Shown here: in pieces, positions 50,118 through 59,725 of the stretch
Position numbering within the stretch: the first letter of the stretch is position 1
Layout of the letters: the number at the start of each line of letters is the position of its first letter
DNA from: Candidatus Gastranaerophilales bacterium
GTDB lineage: Bacteria; Cyanobacteriota; Vampirovibrionia; Gastranaerophilales; Gastranaerophilaceae
Reading direction: 5' to 3'
Assembly (NCBI GenBank): GCA_944325625.1
Contig: CALVAP010000007.1
Coordinates: 1 to 64,000, forward strand
Length of the DNA stretch: 64,000 nt
Program-made: the position numbers and the translations under genes
Notes under the pieces: model-generated
The model's input: the letters and a program-made list of their open reading frames with translations, nothing else
Told to the model about the DNA's origin: nothing
The model's database searches: none

Positions 50118-51068
50118 ATGAAAAATTCAGAAGGAAAATTTTACGTAAAATTTAGAGGTATTCGAGGAAGTTTTCCAACACCAAAAGAAGACACCCTAAA
50201 ATATGGCGGAAATACCGCTTGTGTGGAGATAAATATCAATAACCAACTCATAATTCTCGATGCAGGAACCGGTATAATCGGACTCGGTGAAGATTTAGTA
50301 CTTGACCATATAGCCTCGTCCAGTAACCCCTTCGAACGCAAACCCATTAATGCTACCATTCTGCTAAGTCATATTCACCAAGACCATATTCAAGGCTTCA
50401 CCTTCTTCAAGCCGGCTCATATTCCAACTACAAATCTCTATATATTCGGTTATTCCGATTTTGATGAAGGATTGGGGGAAATTCTATCCGACTTACTTTT
50501 TAGTAAATCCTTCCCTCTCGATTTAGGTGACATTGCAGCCAGTCTTAATATCACAAATATATCAGGTAACAACGAAATAATAATTCTTTCTCCCGACTGT
50601 TCGCAACCAATTTTAAAAACTATTTCTTCAAAAGAAGACTTTGTTCCAAAAAATGAAGAAATTATCATCAGCTGTTATAAATCCTCCGCTCATCCGCAAA
50701 ATGGAGTTATGGCATACAAAATATCTTACAAAGATAAGTCTATAGTATATGCAACAGACCGCGAAGGATACGTAGGTGGAGATAAAAAACTTGCGCTCTT
50801 TGCAAGAAACTGTAACTTACTCATTCATGATGCACAATACAGCGAAGAAGATTATCAATCAACCGTATCGCCCAAACAAGGTTTTGGACATTCAACATTC
50901 GAAATGGCGCTTGATGCCCAAAAACAAGCACACGCTAAACAACTTGCCTTCTTCCACCTTGAACCGTCTTATAATGATGAAAAAATTGCAGCTATTGAAT
51001 CCGAGCTTAAAAATAAAGAGCCTAATTGCTTTGTAGCAAAAGAGGGGCTTGAAATTGAAATTATTTAA
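50118..51068 (+). CDS. Metallo-beta-lactamase-fold hydrolase
   Basis: 316 residues with the MBL zinc site LSHIHQDHIQGF, an N-terminal IRGSFPTPKEDTLKYGGNTACVE typical of RNase Z/PhnP-like or cyclic-nucleotide phosphodiesterase-like enzymes, a TDREGY motif and LIHDAQYSEEDY. ATG 50118, with AGGAAG just upstream, is the better start; the frame also extends back to 50019 inside the previous gene. Function: phosphodiesterase or nuclease, unresolved. Confidence 0.85.
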   Translation: MKNSEGKFYVKFRGIRGSFPTPKEDTLKYGGNTACVEININNQLIILDAGTGIIGLGEDLVLDHIASSSNPFERKPINATILLSHIHQDHIQGFTFFKPAHIPTTNLYIFGYSDFDEGLGEILSDLLFSKSFPLDLGDIAASLNITNISGNNEIIILSPDCSQPILKTISSKEDFVPKNEEIIISCYKSSAHPQNGVMAYKISYKDKSIVYATDREGYVGGDKKLALFARNCNLLIHDAQYSEEDYQSTVSPKQGFGHSTFEMALDAQKQAHAKQLAFFHLEPSYNDEKIAAIESELKNKEPNCFVAKEGLEIEII

Positions 51069-51624
51069 AATTCTTTGCACTTTTATTTTCGTAATTATGT
51101 TTGCACAACAAGGCTTGGGCGAAATTTATGTTATTGACGCCGTAAAAAACTCTGTCATGCATAATAACATTGGGATGAACCATTTTAATGAAGGATACTA
51201 TTACGGAGCTATTCAAGAGTTTAAAATAGCCATCTCACTAAACCCAAATTCTCAGGCTTCTGCCGGATATTATGATAATTTAGGAAGAACTTACCTAATC
51301 ATAGGCTACCCAACAATGGCAGAGGATTGCTTTGTTAACGCTATTCGACTAAACCCAATGAATTTAAGCTATCGACAACACCTTGCAGATACCTACAGGC
51401 GAATGGGGAATGCAGCTTTGAACAACAAACTTAAAGAATACTTAAGCAGCAAAAATCCTCTGGATAGCGTTATGGTTGGGCTTTTGTATATCGCAAAAGG
51501 AGACACTAACGCAGGAATTATTAAACTGGATGAATTCTGCATAACTCAGTCAAATTTAATTTTAGCAGAAGGCGTAAAAGCCTATCTTAAAACGATTTCA
51601 CCCAGAAAAATAGAAAATTTGTAA
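51055..51624 (+). CDS. Secreted TPR-repeat protein
   Basis: 189 residues with an N-terminal signal peptide (KLFKILCTFIFVIMFAQQGLG) and two to three TPR motifs (YYGAIQEFKIAISLNPNSQ; YYDNLGRTYLIIGYPTMAEDCF). The start is TTG: the one at 51055 has GAGGGG seven bases away, better than TTG 51049. It overlaps the MBL gene by 14 bases. Likely a periplasmic scaffold. Confidence 0.75.
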   Translation: MKLFKILCTFIFVIMFAQQGLGEIYVIDAVKNSVMHNNIGMNHFNEGYYYGAIQEFKIAISLNPNSQASAGYYDNLGRTYLIIGYPTMAEDCFVNAIRLNPMNLSYRQHLADTYRRMGNAALNNKLKEYLSSKNPLDSVMVGLLYIAKGDTNAGIIKLDEFCITQSNLILAEGVKAYLKTISPRKIENL

Positions 51625-51738
51625 ATTTTTGTAAAAATATTAGTATATACTGTTATATATACTAAAAAATGGGTATTATATACATGTAGCCGATTCTCTT
51701 AATATATTTCTCCACTCCTTTTCTCCATGACAGACTTG

Positions 51739-51761
51739 TGCCGCTTTGCGGCATTTTTTTT
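51739..51761 (+). terminator. Rho-independent terminator
   Basis: TGCCGC/GCGGCA stem (51739-51744 with 51748-51753), TTT loop and eight T. It ends the metallophosphoesterase-MBL-TPR run before the ABC-F gene. Confidence 0.85.
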
Positions 51762-51829
51762 ACGGTGTTTTTTTAAAAATTTTTGTTGTAGAATTTAGAT
51801 AATTACTCATATTAGCGGAATTAAGAAAC

Positions 51830-53449
51830 ATGATAACTACAGATAAATTAACTGTCAGATTTGGCAGCCAAACATTGTTTGAAAACGTAAGCGTAAAATT
51901 TTCGCCAGGAAACTGTTACGGGGTTATAGGTGCTAACGGAGCAGGAAAAAGTACTCTGCTTAGAGTGCTTTCTGGTGAGCTTGAACCGACTTCAGGAGAA
52001 GTCCATATTGGGAAAAATCAACGTATTGCAGTTTTAAAGCAAAACCATTTTGAGTTTGACGAATTTCCGGTCATTGATACGGTAATTATGGGTCATAAAC
52101 GGCTTTATGACATAATGAAAGAAAAAGACGCACTCTATATGAAGCCTGATTTTAGTGATAAAGACGGAATGAGAGTTGCCCAACTGGAAACAGAATTTGC
52201 CGACCTTGACGGATGGCAAGCAGAGTCTATGGCAGCTTCTCTTTTGAATGATTTAGGAATTGAAAACGAAAAACAATATTTACTTATGAAAGAACTTTCC
52301 GGTAGCGAAAAAGTTCGAGTTTTACTTGCACAAGCTCTTTTTGGCAATCCTGATATTTTGCTTTTGGATGAACCGACAAACCATCTGGATATTAACACTA
52401 TAGCTTGGTTAGAAGAATTTTTAATCGAGTTTCCAAATACTGTAATTGTTGTTTCACACGATAGGAGATTTTTAGACAAGGTCTGCACACACATCGCAGA
52501 CATCGACTACTGCAATATCCAACTCTATACTGGTAACTATTCATTCTGGTCACAAGCAAGCCAACTAATCCAAAAACAAAAAGAAGAAATGAATAAAAAA
52601 ACAGAAGAAAAAATGGAAGAGCTTAAAGCTTTCATCGCTAGATTTAGCGCCAACGCTTCTAAAGCAAAACAAGCCACTTCTCGAAAAAACATGCTGGATA
52701 AACTAACACTTGAGGACATAAAACCATCCTCAAGACAGTACCCTCGCATAAGATTTACCTACCAAAAAATGCCGGGGAGAGATGTTTTGCATATCAAGGG
52801 TTTAAATAAATCTATAGACAATCAACAACTTATTAAAAACTTCTCACTTGAAGTCCAAAAAGGCGATAAAATAGCATTCATTAGCAAAGACCCCCTAATT
52901 ATAACTACGTTGTTTAAAATACTTACAAACGAAATTGAACCCGACAGCGGTACATTTGAGTGGGGGGTTACTTCTACCGTATCATACTTTCCCAAAGACA
53001 ATACGAAATTTTTCGATACGAAAATTAATCTTATTGACTGGCTGCGTCAATATTCAACTGAACAAAATATTAGCTACATAAGAGGTTTTCTGGGCAGAAT
53101 GCTTTTTACCGGTGAAGAATCCGAAAAAAGCGCAAATGTCCTCTCCGGCGGCGAAAAAGTAAGATGTATGCTCGCTAAAATGATGGTTGCGGAATCAAAT
53201 GTTTTAATTTTTGATGAACCAACAAACCACCTCGATTTAGAATCTATCACCGCTCTCAATAACTCATTGATTGATTTTAACGGCTCTATTCTCTTTACTT
53301 CTCAAGACCACGAATTCATCCAAACCGTAGCAGATAGAATTGTTGAAATCTCTCCCAACGGTTGGATTAACGCATATGACAAGTATGACGATTTTCTTGC
53401 CAATCCGGAATATGCAAAAAAACGTGCCTTAATGTACAAGAACACCTAG
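51830..53449 (+). CDS. ABC-F family ATPase (YbiT/YkpA-like)
   Basis: Cytoplasmic ribosome-associated ATPase with two ABC domains and no membrane part, 539 residues. Domain 1: Walker A GANGAGKS (34-41), signature LSGSEKVR, Walker B LLLDEPTNHLD. The linker (about 235-310) has the coiled KEEMNKKTEEKMEELKAFIA. Domain 2: signature LSGGEKVR and LIFDEPTNHLDLES, but its Walker A is degenerate: SKDPLIITTL (352-361) has neither Gly nor Lys at the P-loop positions. It overlaps the convergent HDOD gene by four bases. Confidence 0.9.
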   Translation: MITTDKLTVRFGSQTLFENVSVKFSPGNCYGVIGANGAGKSTLLRVLSGELEPTSGEVHIGKNQRIAVLKQNHFEFDEFPVIDTVIMGHKRLYDIMKEKDALYMKPDFSDKDGMRVAQLETEFADLDGWQAESMAASLLNDLGIENEKQYLLMKELSGSEKVRVLLAQALFGNPDILLLDEPTNHLDINTIAWLEEFLIEFPNTVIVVSHDRRFLDKVCTHIADIDYCNIQLYTGNYSFWSQASQLIQKQKEEMNKKTEEKMEELKAFIARFSANASKAKQATSRKNMLDKLTLEDIKPSSRQYPRIRFTYQKMPGRDVLHIKGLNKSIDNQQLIKNFSLEVQKGDKIAFISKDPLIITTLFKILTNEIEPDSGTFEWGVTSTVSYFPKDNTKFFDTKINLIDWLRQYSTEQNISYIRGFLGRMLFTGEESEKSANVLSGGEKVRCMLAKMMVAESNVLIFDEPTNHLDLESITALNNSLIDFNGSILFTSQDHEFIQTVADRIVEISPNGWINAYDKYDDFLANPEYAKKRALMYKNT

Positions 53450-54246
53450 CGTGATAAACTAGCCAGCAATATTTCGGATTTTGCAAGAATTGCTTCTCTA
53501 TATACATTGAAGTCATCAAGTTGTATGTTGGAATTTTTCATAATACCTGCATCAAGTTGAACTTCTCGTTTGATATCTTGCGCCATTTTATCTGCAATAT
53601 ATACAATATAAGCAAAGTTCGACATACTTGAGCTTTGCGGATTATGATGATATTTTATTCCGTTTATTACAACTATTGGAAGTTGCCACTTCTTCGCCAA
53701 CAGAAAACCTACATCACAGTGATTTGTACCAAAAAACATATTTTCAACATCAATAATATTTGCACCTTTTGCTACCAAATCCACGGTCTTTTTGTATACA
53801 GCCGGATTTTTAACATTTAAAACAATTTTTCCAATATCATGTAAAAAACCGATAACAAAAGCCTCAGAAGGGTCCATAAGCCTGAATTCCTTGGCTAAAT
53901 ATTCGCAGCCTACAGCCGCCCTGATTGAATGTTCCCAAAGAATTTTTCCGCCTCTGGATGTAAGCATCGGCTTCATCGCAAAAGTAATTATAATATTTTT
54001 TGCCTGATCCATTCCAATTAACGGTAATGCTTTATTTATTGATGTAATTTGTTGGGCAAAACCGTAATATGCGGAATTTACAAGTTTCAACACTTGTGTT
54101 GTCAGTGCCTGGTCGTAGCACATAACGTCCGCCAGGTCATTCAATCCTGAACCCTCATCTTTAATGACATTGAGTGCCTTCACCATTACATTCGGCATTG
54201 CCGGTATATCGTTATAATTTAATATTAATTTATTGGTTACGTCCAT
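53446..54246 (-). CDS. HDOD-domain protein
   Basis: 266 residues; one HDOD domain at about 12-210 (NDIPAMPNVMVKALNVI, LVNSAYYG, LPLIGMDQAKNII, FVIGFLHDIGKIVL). The HD-like HDIG motif is present, so weak hydrolase activity is conceivable, but HDOD proteins usually act as signalling scaffolds. It is the last gene of the wecG-tkt-ftsEX run, three bases after ftsX. Confidence 0.88.
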   Translation of the reverse strand: MDVTNKLILNYNDIPAMPNVMVKALNVIKDEGSGLNDLADVMCYDQALTTQVLKLVNSAYYGFAQQITSINKALPLIGMDQAKNIIITFAMKPMLTSRGGKILWEHSIRAAVGCEYLAKEFRLMDPSEAFVIGFLHDIGKIVLNVKNPAVYKKTVDLVAKGANIIDVENMFFGTNHCDVGFLLAKKWQLPIVVINGIKYHHNPQSSSMSNFAYIVYIADKMAQDIKREVQLDAGIMKNSNIQLDDFNVYREAILAKSEILLASLSR

Positions 54247-54249
54247 CTA

Positions 54250-55164
54250 TTACACCTGCAAATGTTTCTTTACTGACAAGTAGCTTCCTAATGCTCCAAA
54301 ACCTATAGCCACTATAAACAAGACAAATACAACTATGTTTGTAGCTAAAAGCGGAGATGGTATCATAAAAAATTCATGAACCTTTAACAATCCATTCTGA
54401 ACTGCATTTAACGGCATTAATGATATCACTGCACCTATAAACCCGTAAATTGCTCCCTGCGCAATCAATGGTGTTTTAATATACCAGTTACTTACCCCCA
54501 TTAAACGCATAATTTCTATTTCATCTTTTCTTAATTGGATTACAAACTGGATAGTATTATGAATAATAGCAATCGTTAAAAAACCAATTATAACTATTAC
54601 CAACAAAGTCATGGTACTAACCACATTATTGAAAACCTGCATTTTCTTAGCGACATCTTTTGCGTAGTTTAAATCCTCAACACCATTAATCTTTTTAACA
54701 GCCTCATATACTTGAGGAATATTCTCAGGCTTATCAACCTTGATATGTAAAGTGTCCGGCAGCGGATTTTCTAAATCCGCCAATTCCAACTCTGACTTCA
54801 ATTTTGCCCAAGACTTTGCTTTAGGTATAAAACTAACTCTTTGCACATGCTCAATCGATTGAACACTGGATATAACCTGCTTGTTATTAGAATTTTGCTT
54901 TAAGTATGCAGAAATCTCAAGTACATTTCCAAACTCCTTAGCAAACGCCGAAACAGATAAAGTTGAACGGAATAGCGCTCCAAAAATTGTCAATATTGCA
55001 GCCATTGTTGTAATGATAGCAATATTCATCAATCCTGTGCGCTTTATACCGTTTATCGTTTCCATTGCCAAACGATAAACTATCCTCAGCTCCACTAACC
55101 AATCTTTTGGCAAGTGGGACTTAACTTTACGCTTTATCATAGTTTTTGCATCTTCGTTACTCAT
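54250..55164 (-). CDS. ftsX: Cell-division ABC transporter permease FtsX
   Basis: 304 residues with four membrane helices (one after residue 45, three near the C-terminus) and a large outer loop of about residues 75-175 (VLEISAYLKQNSN...). Activates peptidoglycan hydrolases at the division site with FtsE. The motif ELRKDEIEIMRLMGVSNWYIKTP (QLRKDEIEIMRLMG) is diagnostic. Eight-base overlap with ftsE. Confidence 0.94.
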   Translation of the reverse strand: MSNEDAKTMIKRKVKSHLPKDWLVELRIVYRLAMETINGIKRTGLMNIAIITTMAAILTIFGALFRSTLSVSAFAKEFGNVLEISAYLKQNSNNKQVISSVQSIEHVQRVSFIPKAKSWAKLKSELELADLENPLPDTLHIKVDKPENIPQVYEAVKKINGVEDLNYAKDVAKKMQVFNNVVSTMTLLVIVIIGFLTIAIIHNTIQFVIQLRKDEIEIMRLMGVSNWYIKTPLIAQGAIYGFIGAVISLMPLNAVQNGLLKVHEFFMIPSPLLATNIVVFVLFIVAIGFGALGSYLSVKKHLQV

Positions 55165-55834
55165 ATGTACCTGCTTGTATATCCCTTATTATTTGTCCGT
55201 CTTCGAGGGTTATAACCCTTTTTCGGAAATAGTTTACCATAGCATGATCATGCGTTGAAACAAGTACCGTAATCCCCTTTTGATTAATTTGTTCCAATAT
55301 ATGCATAACCTCAAGTGAATTCTTTGGGTCCAAGTTTCCTGTAGGCTCGTCCGCAATCAACAACGGAGGTCCGTTAACTATTGCCCTTGCAATAGATACT
55401 CTTTGCTGTTCACCACCTGAAAGCTCAGATGGTTTTGATTTTATTTTATCCGCCAATCCTACTACTTTCAATGCTCCCATCACTCTGGCATTTATTTCTT
55501 TTGTACTTATTCCCAGCGTCCTTATTACATATGCAACATTGTCATATACACTCTGTTTTTGCAGAAGTTTATAATCCTGAAAAACAATCCCCATATGTCT
55601 TCTCAAATCCGGTACTCTCTCATCAGGTAAATTTGCAACATTAATATTCCCAATCTTAACGGTACCAATCGTTGGCATCTCCTCTCTATAAAGAAGCTTC
55701 ATCAATGTTGATTTTCCCGCTCCGCTGGAACCTGTTAAAAAGACAAACTCACCGGATAAAATATCCAAATTGATATTTTTTAATGCATACTCATTATTCT
55801 TATATTTTTTTGTTACACCTCTAAGTTGAATCAT
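55157..55834 (-). CDS. ftsE: Cell-division ATP-binding protein FtsE
   Basis: 225 residues: Walker A GSSGAGKST, Q-loop VFQDYKLL, signature LSGGEQQRVSIARAI, Walker B LLIADEPTGNLD and switch STHDHAM. The VTKKYKNNEYALKNINL start is typical of FtsE. One base after the transketolase C-terminal gene and eight bases overlapping ftsX. Confidence 0.96.
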   Translation of the reverse strand: MIQLRGVTKKYKNNEYALKNINLDILSGEFVFLTGSSGAGKSTLMKLLYREEMPTIGTVKIGNINVANLPDERVPDLRRHMGIVFQDYKLLQKQSVYDNVAYVIRTLGISTKEINARVMGALKVVGLADKIKSKPSELSGGEQQRVSIARAIVNGPPLLIADEPTGNLDPKNSLEVMHILEQINQKGITVLVSTHDHAMVNYFRKRVITLEDGQIIRDIQAGTYE

Positions 55835-55835
55835 C

Positions 55836-56789
55836 TTAATTTTTTCCTAAAAATTTCATAACTTTTTGGGCAAGCTTTTCTCCCGTCAAACCATAAAAGT
55901 CCATAAGTTCTCTTTGTTCACCGCTTTGTCCAAATTCATCGTTTGTTCCTATTCTTAAAACAGGATTAGGACAATTTTCACTAAGCACTTCGCAAATTGC
56001 ACTGCCCAAAGCACCTATAATTGAATGGTTTTCTATAGTAACAACCTTTTTCGTTTTTGCCGCAGAGTCCAAAATAGTCTTTGAATCAATCGGTTTTACC
56101 ACAGGCATATGAATAAGTTCAGCACTTATTCCATTTTGCTTAAGCAGTTCCACACAATCTATTGCTTCTGCTAATGTTTCGCCATTTGTTACAAGCGTTA
56201 CATCATTTCCATTATTTACTATCAGTGCTTTATTAGGATTAAATTTGTATGTTTCTCTATCAAACACATCAGGAACATTTGTACGAGCTATTCTTATATA
56301 CATAGGGCCATTATATTGCTCTGCAAATTTTATAACCTCAGCTGTTTCAGCACAATCAGCCGGGACAACCACCATCATATTGGGGATAGCCCTCATAATT
56401 GCAAGATCTTCTAAAGCTTGATGACTGGCTCCATCCTCGCCGACTGTTATTCCGCCATGCGTAGCTACAATTTTTACATTAAACTTCGGATAACAAATTG
56501 AATTTCTTATCTGATCCCAGGCTCTTCCAGCTGCAAACATCGAAAAAGTCGAAACAAACGGTATCTTACCCACAGTAGATAAACCAACGGCCGTTGTCAT
56601 CATGTCCTGTTCAGAAATCCCCATGTTGAAAAATCTTTCGGGAAATTCTTTTGCAAACATTGCCGTCTGCGTAGAGCACGATAAATCCGCATCCAATACT
56701 ACTATATTCTTATTTTTTCTACCCAACTCTACGAGAGTTTTCCCGTATTCACTTCTTATAGACTTTCTTTCCCTCTTATCTGTCAACAT
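55836..56789 (-). CDS. Transketolase, C-terminal subunit
   Basis: 317 residues: pyrimidine-binding domain (SEQDMMTTAVGLSTVG, PFVSTFSMFAAGRAWDQI) and the C-terminal domain (HMPVVKPID, IENHSIIGALGSAI). The second half of a split transketolase that moves two-carbon units in the pentose phosphate pathway; forms the enzyme with the adjacent N-terminal subunit, 13 bases upstream. Confidence 0.94.
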   Translation of the reverse strand: MLTDKRERKSIRSEYGKTLVELGRKNKNIVVLDADLSCSTQTAMFAKEFPERFFNMGISEQDMMTTAVGLSTVGKIPFVSTFSMFAAGRAWDQIRNSICYPKFNVKIVATHGGITVGEDGASHQALEDLAIMRAIPNMMVVVPADCAETAEVIKFAEQYNGPMYIRIARTNVPDVFDRETYKFNPNKALIVNNGNDVTLVTNGETLAEAIDCVELLKQNGISAELIHMPVVKPIDSKTILDSAAKTKKVVTIENHSIIGALGSAICEVLSENCPNPVLRIGTNDEFGQSGEQRELMDFYGLTGEKLAQKVMKFLGKN

Positions 56790-56802
56790 ATTGTTCCTTT
56801 TA

Positions 56803-57636
56803 TTAACTCAATTCTTTTATTGCCTTTTCAAATTCTTCTTTATTTGGCGCTTTACCATGCCAGCTTGCCTGATTCTCCATAAATGATACACCCTTACCTT
56901 TTACGGTATTTGCAATAACCACAACCGGTTTTGTGCTATTTTTTGCTTTTTCTATTGCAGAATATATCTCCTGAGGATTGTGTCCATCTATGGTGTAAGC
57001 CTCCCAGCCAAAAGCTTTAAACTTTTCATCTAAAGGGGAAAGACATTTTATGTCATCCACACAGCCATCAATCTGCAAATTATTCTTATCTACTATGGCA
57101 ATCAAATTGTCCAACTTATGATGAGCAGCATTCATAATACCTTCCCAAATGCTGCCTTCTTGAAGCTCACCATCACCCATATAAACAAAAACTTTAGAAT
57201 TAATCTTATCCAGCTTCAATCCCAAAGCAACACCGCAAGCTATTGAAAGCCCCTGCCCCAAAGACCCGGTAGAAACTTCTATGCCGCAAAGATGCTTTGC
57301 CGAAGGATGACCTTGCAACCTTGTTCCAAGTTTACGAAAAGTCATAAGTTCCCCAACCGGAAAATATCCGCAATTCGCCATAACGGCATATAAAGCTGCA
57401 GAAGCATGACCTTTGGATAATATCAACCTATCACGATTGTTATAATCGGGATTTTTTTCACACTCAGGATAATGCTTCATACATTTTAAATATAAAGTGC
57501 TTAGTATTTCAACCGCAGACAAGTTTCCACCAGGATGACCCGACTTTGCATTGAATATCATTTCAAGAACATTTTTTCTTATCTTCTTTGAGAATTCCTT
57601 AATTTCTTTAATATCTTTTTCGTTTAATTCTGTCAT
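56803..57636 (-). CDS. Transketolase, N-terminal subunit
   Basis: 277 residues; TPP-binding domain with SGHPGGNLSAVEIL, KGHASAALYA, GSLGQGLSIACG, the TPP motif GDGELQEGSIWEG ending in NKNNLQIDG, and KGKGVSFME. Split transketolases like this are common in many bacteria and archaea. Follows wecG by six bases. Confidence 0.95.
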   Translation of the reverse strand: MTELNEKDIKEIKEFSKKIRKNVLEMIFNAKSGHPGGNLSAVEILSTLYLKCMKHYPECEKNPDYNNRDRLILSKGHASAALYAVMANCGYFPVGELMTFRKLGTRLQGHPSAKHLCGIEVSTGSLGQGLSIACGVALGLKLDKINSKVFVYMGDGELQEGSIWEGIMNAAHHKLDNLIAIVDKNNLQIDGCVDDIKCLSPLDEKFKAFGWEAYTIDGHNPQEIYSAIEKAKNSTKPVVVIANTVKGKGVSFMENQASWHGKAPNKEEFEKAIKELS

Positions 57637-57642
57637 TTTAAT

Positions 57643-58383
57643 TTAGTAGTCCTTTTCAAGCTGGATTGTTTCTATTATAACCTTAAACAGAAACAATGGC
57701 AAAGTAGGAAATATTCGCTTAAATCTTTCAGGCTGTTTTATTGTCCTGTAAAGCCACTCAAGACCCAGTTTTTGCCATATAACAGGTGCCCTCTTGGTGA
57801 AGCCCGACCACACATCAAAACTTCCTCCTACACCAATCACTATTATATCATCTTTTTTGGATTTTATCTTATCTATAAAAAATTCTTGTCTTGGAACACC
57901 CATTGCCACTAAAAGAACCCTTGGACTTGCCTCCAAAATAGCCTCTATAATAGCATCCTCATTATCAAAATATCCGTTATGTTTGTAAACAACATTTAAG
58001 TTTGGCGTCTGTTTTTTGATATTTTCAACCGCTCTATTTACAACTTCCTCATGCGCACCTACAAACCCCACGGAATATCCGTTCTCCGCACAAATATTTA
58101 TTAATTCGCGAGCAAACTCTATACCGGGCACCTGTTCTTGTTTTATTCCTCTTATTCTTAATGCAAGCTTAATTCCAAACCCATCCGGAATAATTAAATC
58201 TGCATTTCTAAGAATTTCTCCAAGTTTTTCATCTTTCTCGCCCATTGCTATCATCTCAGGATTAATTGTAGCAATCTGTGCGCCTTCATTCTCGATTATT
58301 CTCTCGCTTACAAAATCCAACCCCTCATTCTTCGTCAAAAGGTCTACTCCATAACCAAGAATATATTCTCTTTCCTTTTCCAA
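57643..58383 (-). CDS. WecG/TagA/CpsF-family glycosyltransferase
   Basis: 246 residues, GT26 family, which adds N-acetylmannosamine-type sugars to lipid-linked glycans. Motifs: IATINPEMIAM, ADLIIPDGFGIKLALRI, the VPGIEFARELI loop, LLVAMGVPRQEFFI and GVGGSFDVWSGFTKRAPVIWQKLGLEWLYR (only parts quoted). First gene of the run leading to HDOD; 48 bases after yqeK. Confidence 0.93.
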   Translation of the reverse strand: MEKEREYILGYGVDLLTKNEGLDFVSERIIENEGAQIATINPEMIAMGEKDEKLGEILRNADLIIPDGFGIKLALRIRGIKQEQVPGIEFARELINICAENGYSVGFVGAHEEVVNRAVENIKKQTPNLNVVYKHNGYFDNEDAIIEAILEASPRVLLVAMGVPRQEFFIDKIKSKKDDIIVIGVGGSFDVWSGFTKRAPVIWQKLGLEWLYRTIKQPERFKRIFPTLPLFLFKVIIETIQLEKDY

Positions 58384-58431
58384 AATTGTTCTCCGTTTCC
58401 ACTCAGTAATTATTATTTTATTACAAAACCA

Positions 58432-59028
58432 CTACTTTAAGCAATTTAATAACTCATTGTAAACATCTATTGTAATATGGCAAATTGCTAACCTGCGCTT
58501 AACCAAACTTTTTATGGTTTCTGTATAACACCTCAAAAGCGCCTTGTCTAAACCATGTTCCTCTTTTAAAACTGCCATTATTTCCTCTCTATAATCACGT
58601 GGACGGGTATTGGGTTCAATTTTATCAGCGATAAAAATCATCTTCTCAAAATTACTCATTCCAACATGTCCCAATGTATGCCACCTGATTGCCGAAAGAA
58701 TTTCTTCATCCTCAACACCAAACTTCTCCTTGGCAAAATATGCACTAACAGGAGCGTGCAAAGTTTTATAATTTAAAAGCTCAGATTCATGAACATCCTT
58801 AATCTTTTCGTTAATAATTTCTAAAAGAATATCATTGCCATAACATTTAGCACAATCATGTAATAGCCCTGCCGTTTTTGCTTTTACCTCATCTAAACAA
58901 AACATCTTTGCCAATTCATAAGCGCATTCCATCGTACCAAGGCTGTGAATATACCTTTCTTCACTTAAGTTTAATCTCAACCAATCCTTGATATCTTCAA
59001 ATGTTTTATTTGTATAAGCCATGTTCAT
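58432..59028 (-). CDS. yqeK: YqeK-family HD phosphohydrolase
   Basis: 198 residues; HD-domain enzyme of the diadenosine tetraphosphate hydrolase (symmetrical) type. Iron ligands: HSLGTMECAYELA, AGLLHDCAKCYG, LHAPVSAYFAKEKFG and AIRWHTLGHVGM, then IADKIEPNTRPRDY. It overlaps nadD by 23 bases, the usual nadD-yqeK pairing. Confidence 0.94.
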   Translation of the reverse strand: MNMAYTNKTFEDIKDWLRLNLSEERYIHSLGTMECAYELAKMFCLDEVKAKTAGLLHDCAKCYGNDILLEIINEKIKDVHESELLNYKTLHAPVSAYFAKEKFGVEDEEILSAIRWHTLGHVGMSNFEKMIFIADKIEPNTRPRDYREEIMAVLKEEHGLDKALLRCYTETIKSLVKRRLAICHITIDVYNELLNCLK

Positions 59029-59587
59029 TTATATATTCCTCAACTTCTTTTTCAATAAACTGATTAACTCGTTCGCCATGCTCCAATTTCTTTCTGATTA
59101 ATGATGATGATATATCCTCAAACGGCATCTTTGCTTCTATTAGTTTAAAACCTTTATCTCTCATTAGTTTTACACTTGTATGAGAAAAGGGGATTTCTCG
59201 CTCAAAAACTATGAACTCTACAAGTTCTTTAAGCTTGTGCGCTTCATACCATTTATCCAAATTTACATAAGCGTCAGTGCCCATAATAAACCCTATCTTA
59301 CCAGATATGGGAAACCTTTCATACAACTTTTTTACTGTGATATAAGAGTATGATTTTTTTTCATTCTCAAATTCGATATCACAAACTTTCAGATTACTTT
59401 TCTTAGCAGCAAGTTTTACCATCTCCAAACGTGCAAATGCAGGTGCACAACTTTCCTTAAACGGCGGATTATATGCCGGTATTAGCAAAAGTTCGTCATA
59501 ATCAAATTCTTTTTGGACATATTTTGCAACATCAATATGTGCCTTATGAATAGGATTGAAAGTACCGCTTAAAATTGCCAATCTCAT
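59006..59587 (-). CDS. nadD: Nicotinate-nucleotide adenylyltransferase
   Basis: 193 residues. Adenylates nicotinate mononucleotide in NAD synthesis. GTFNPIHKAHIDVA is the nucleotide-transferase motif; GFIMGTDAYVNLDKW and ISSSLIRKK are the other family motifs. Start ATG with AAGGAGAT upstream. Divergent from the small gene at 59726. Confidence 0.96.
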   Translation of the reverse strand: MRLAILSGTFNPIHKAHIDVAKYVQKEFDYDELLLIPAYNPPFKESCAPAFARLEMVKLAAKKSNLKVCDIEFENEKKSYSYITVKKLYERFPISGKIGFIMGTDAYVNLDKWYEAHKLKELVEFIVFEREIPFSHTSVKLMRDKGFKLIEAKMPFEDISSSLIRKKLEHGERVNQFIEKEVEEYINEHGLYK

Positions 59588-59725
59588 TTTTATCTCCTTT
59601 AAAATTATATTACAAATTCTTAATAATTAACACCGCTACAAGCAATTTATTTAAAGAGAAACTTTTATTATATATAAGAGATATATTATTTACCTATTTC
59701 GTTAATTTAAAGAGAGAGAAATATT

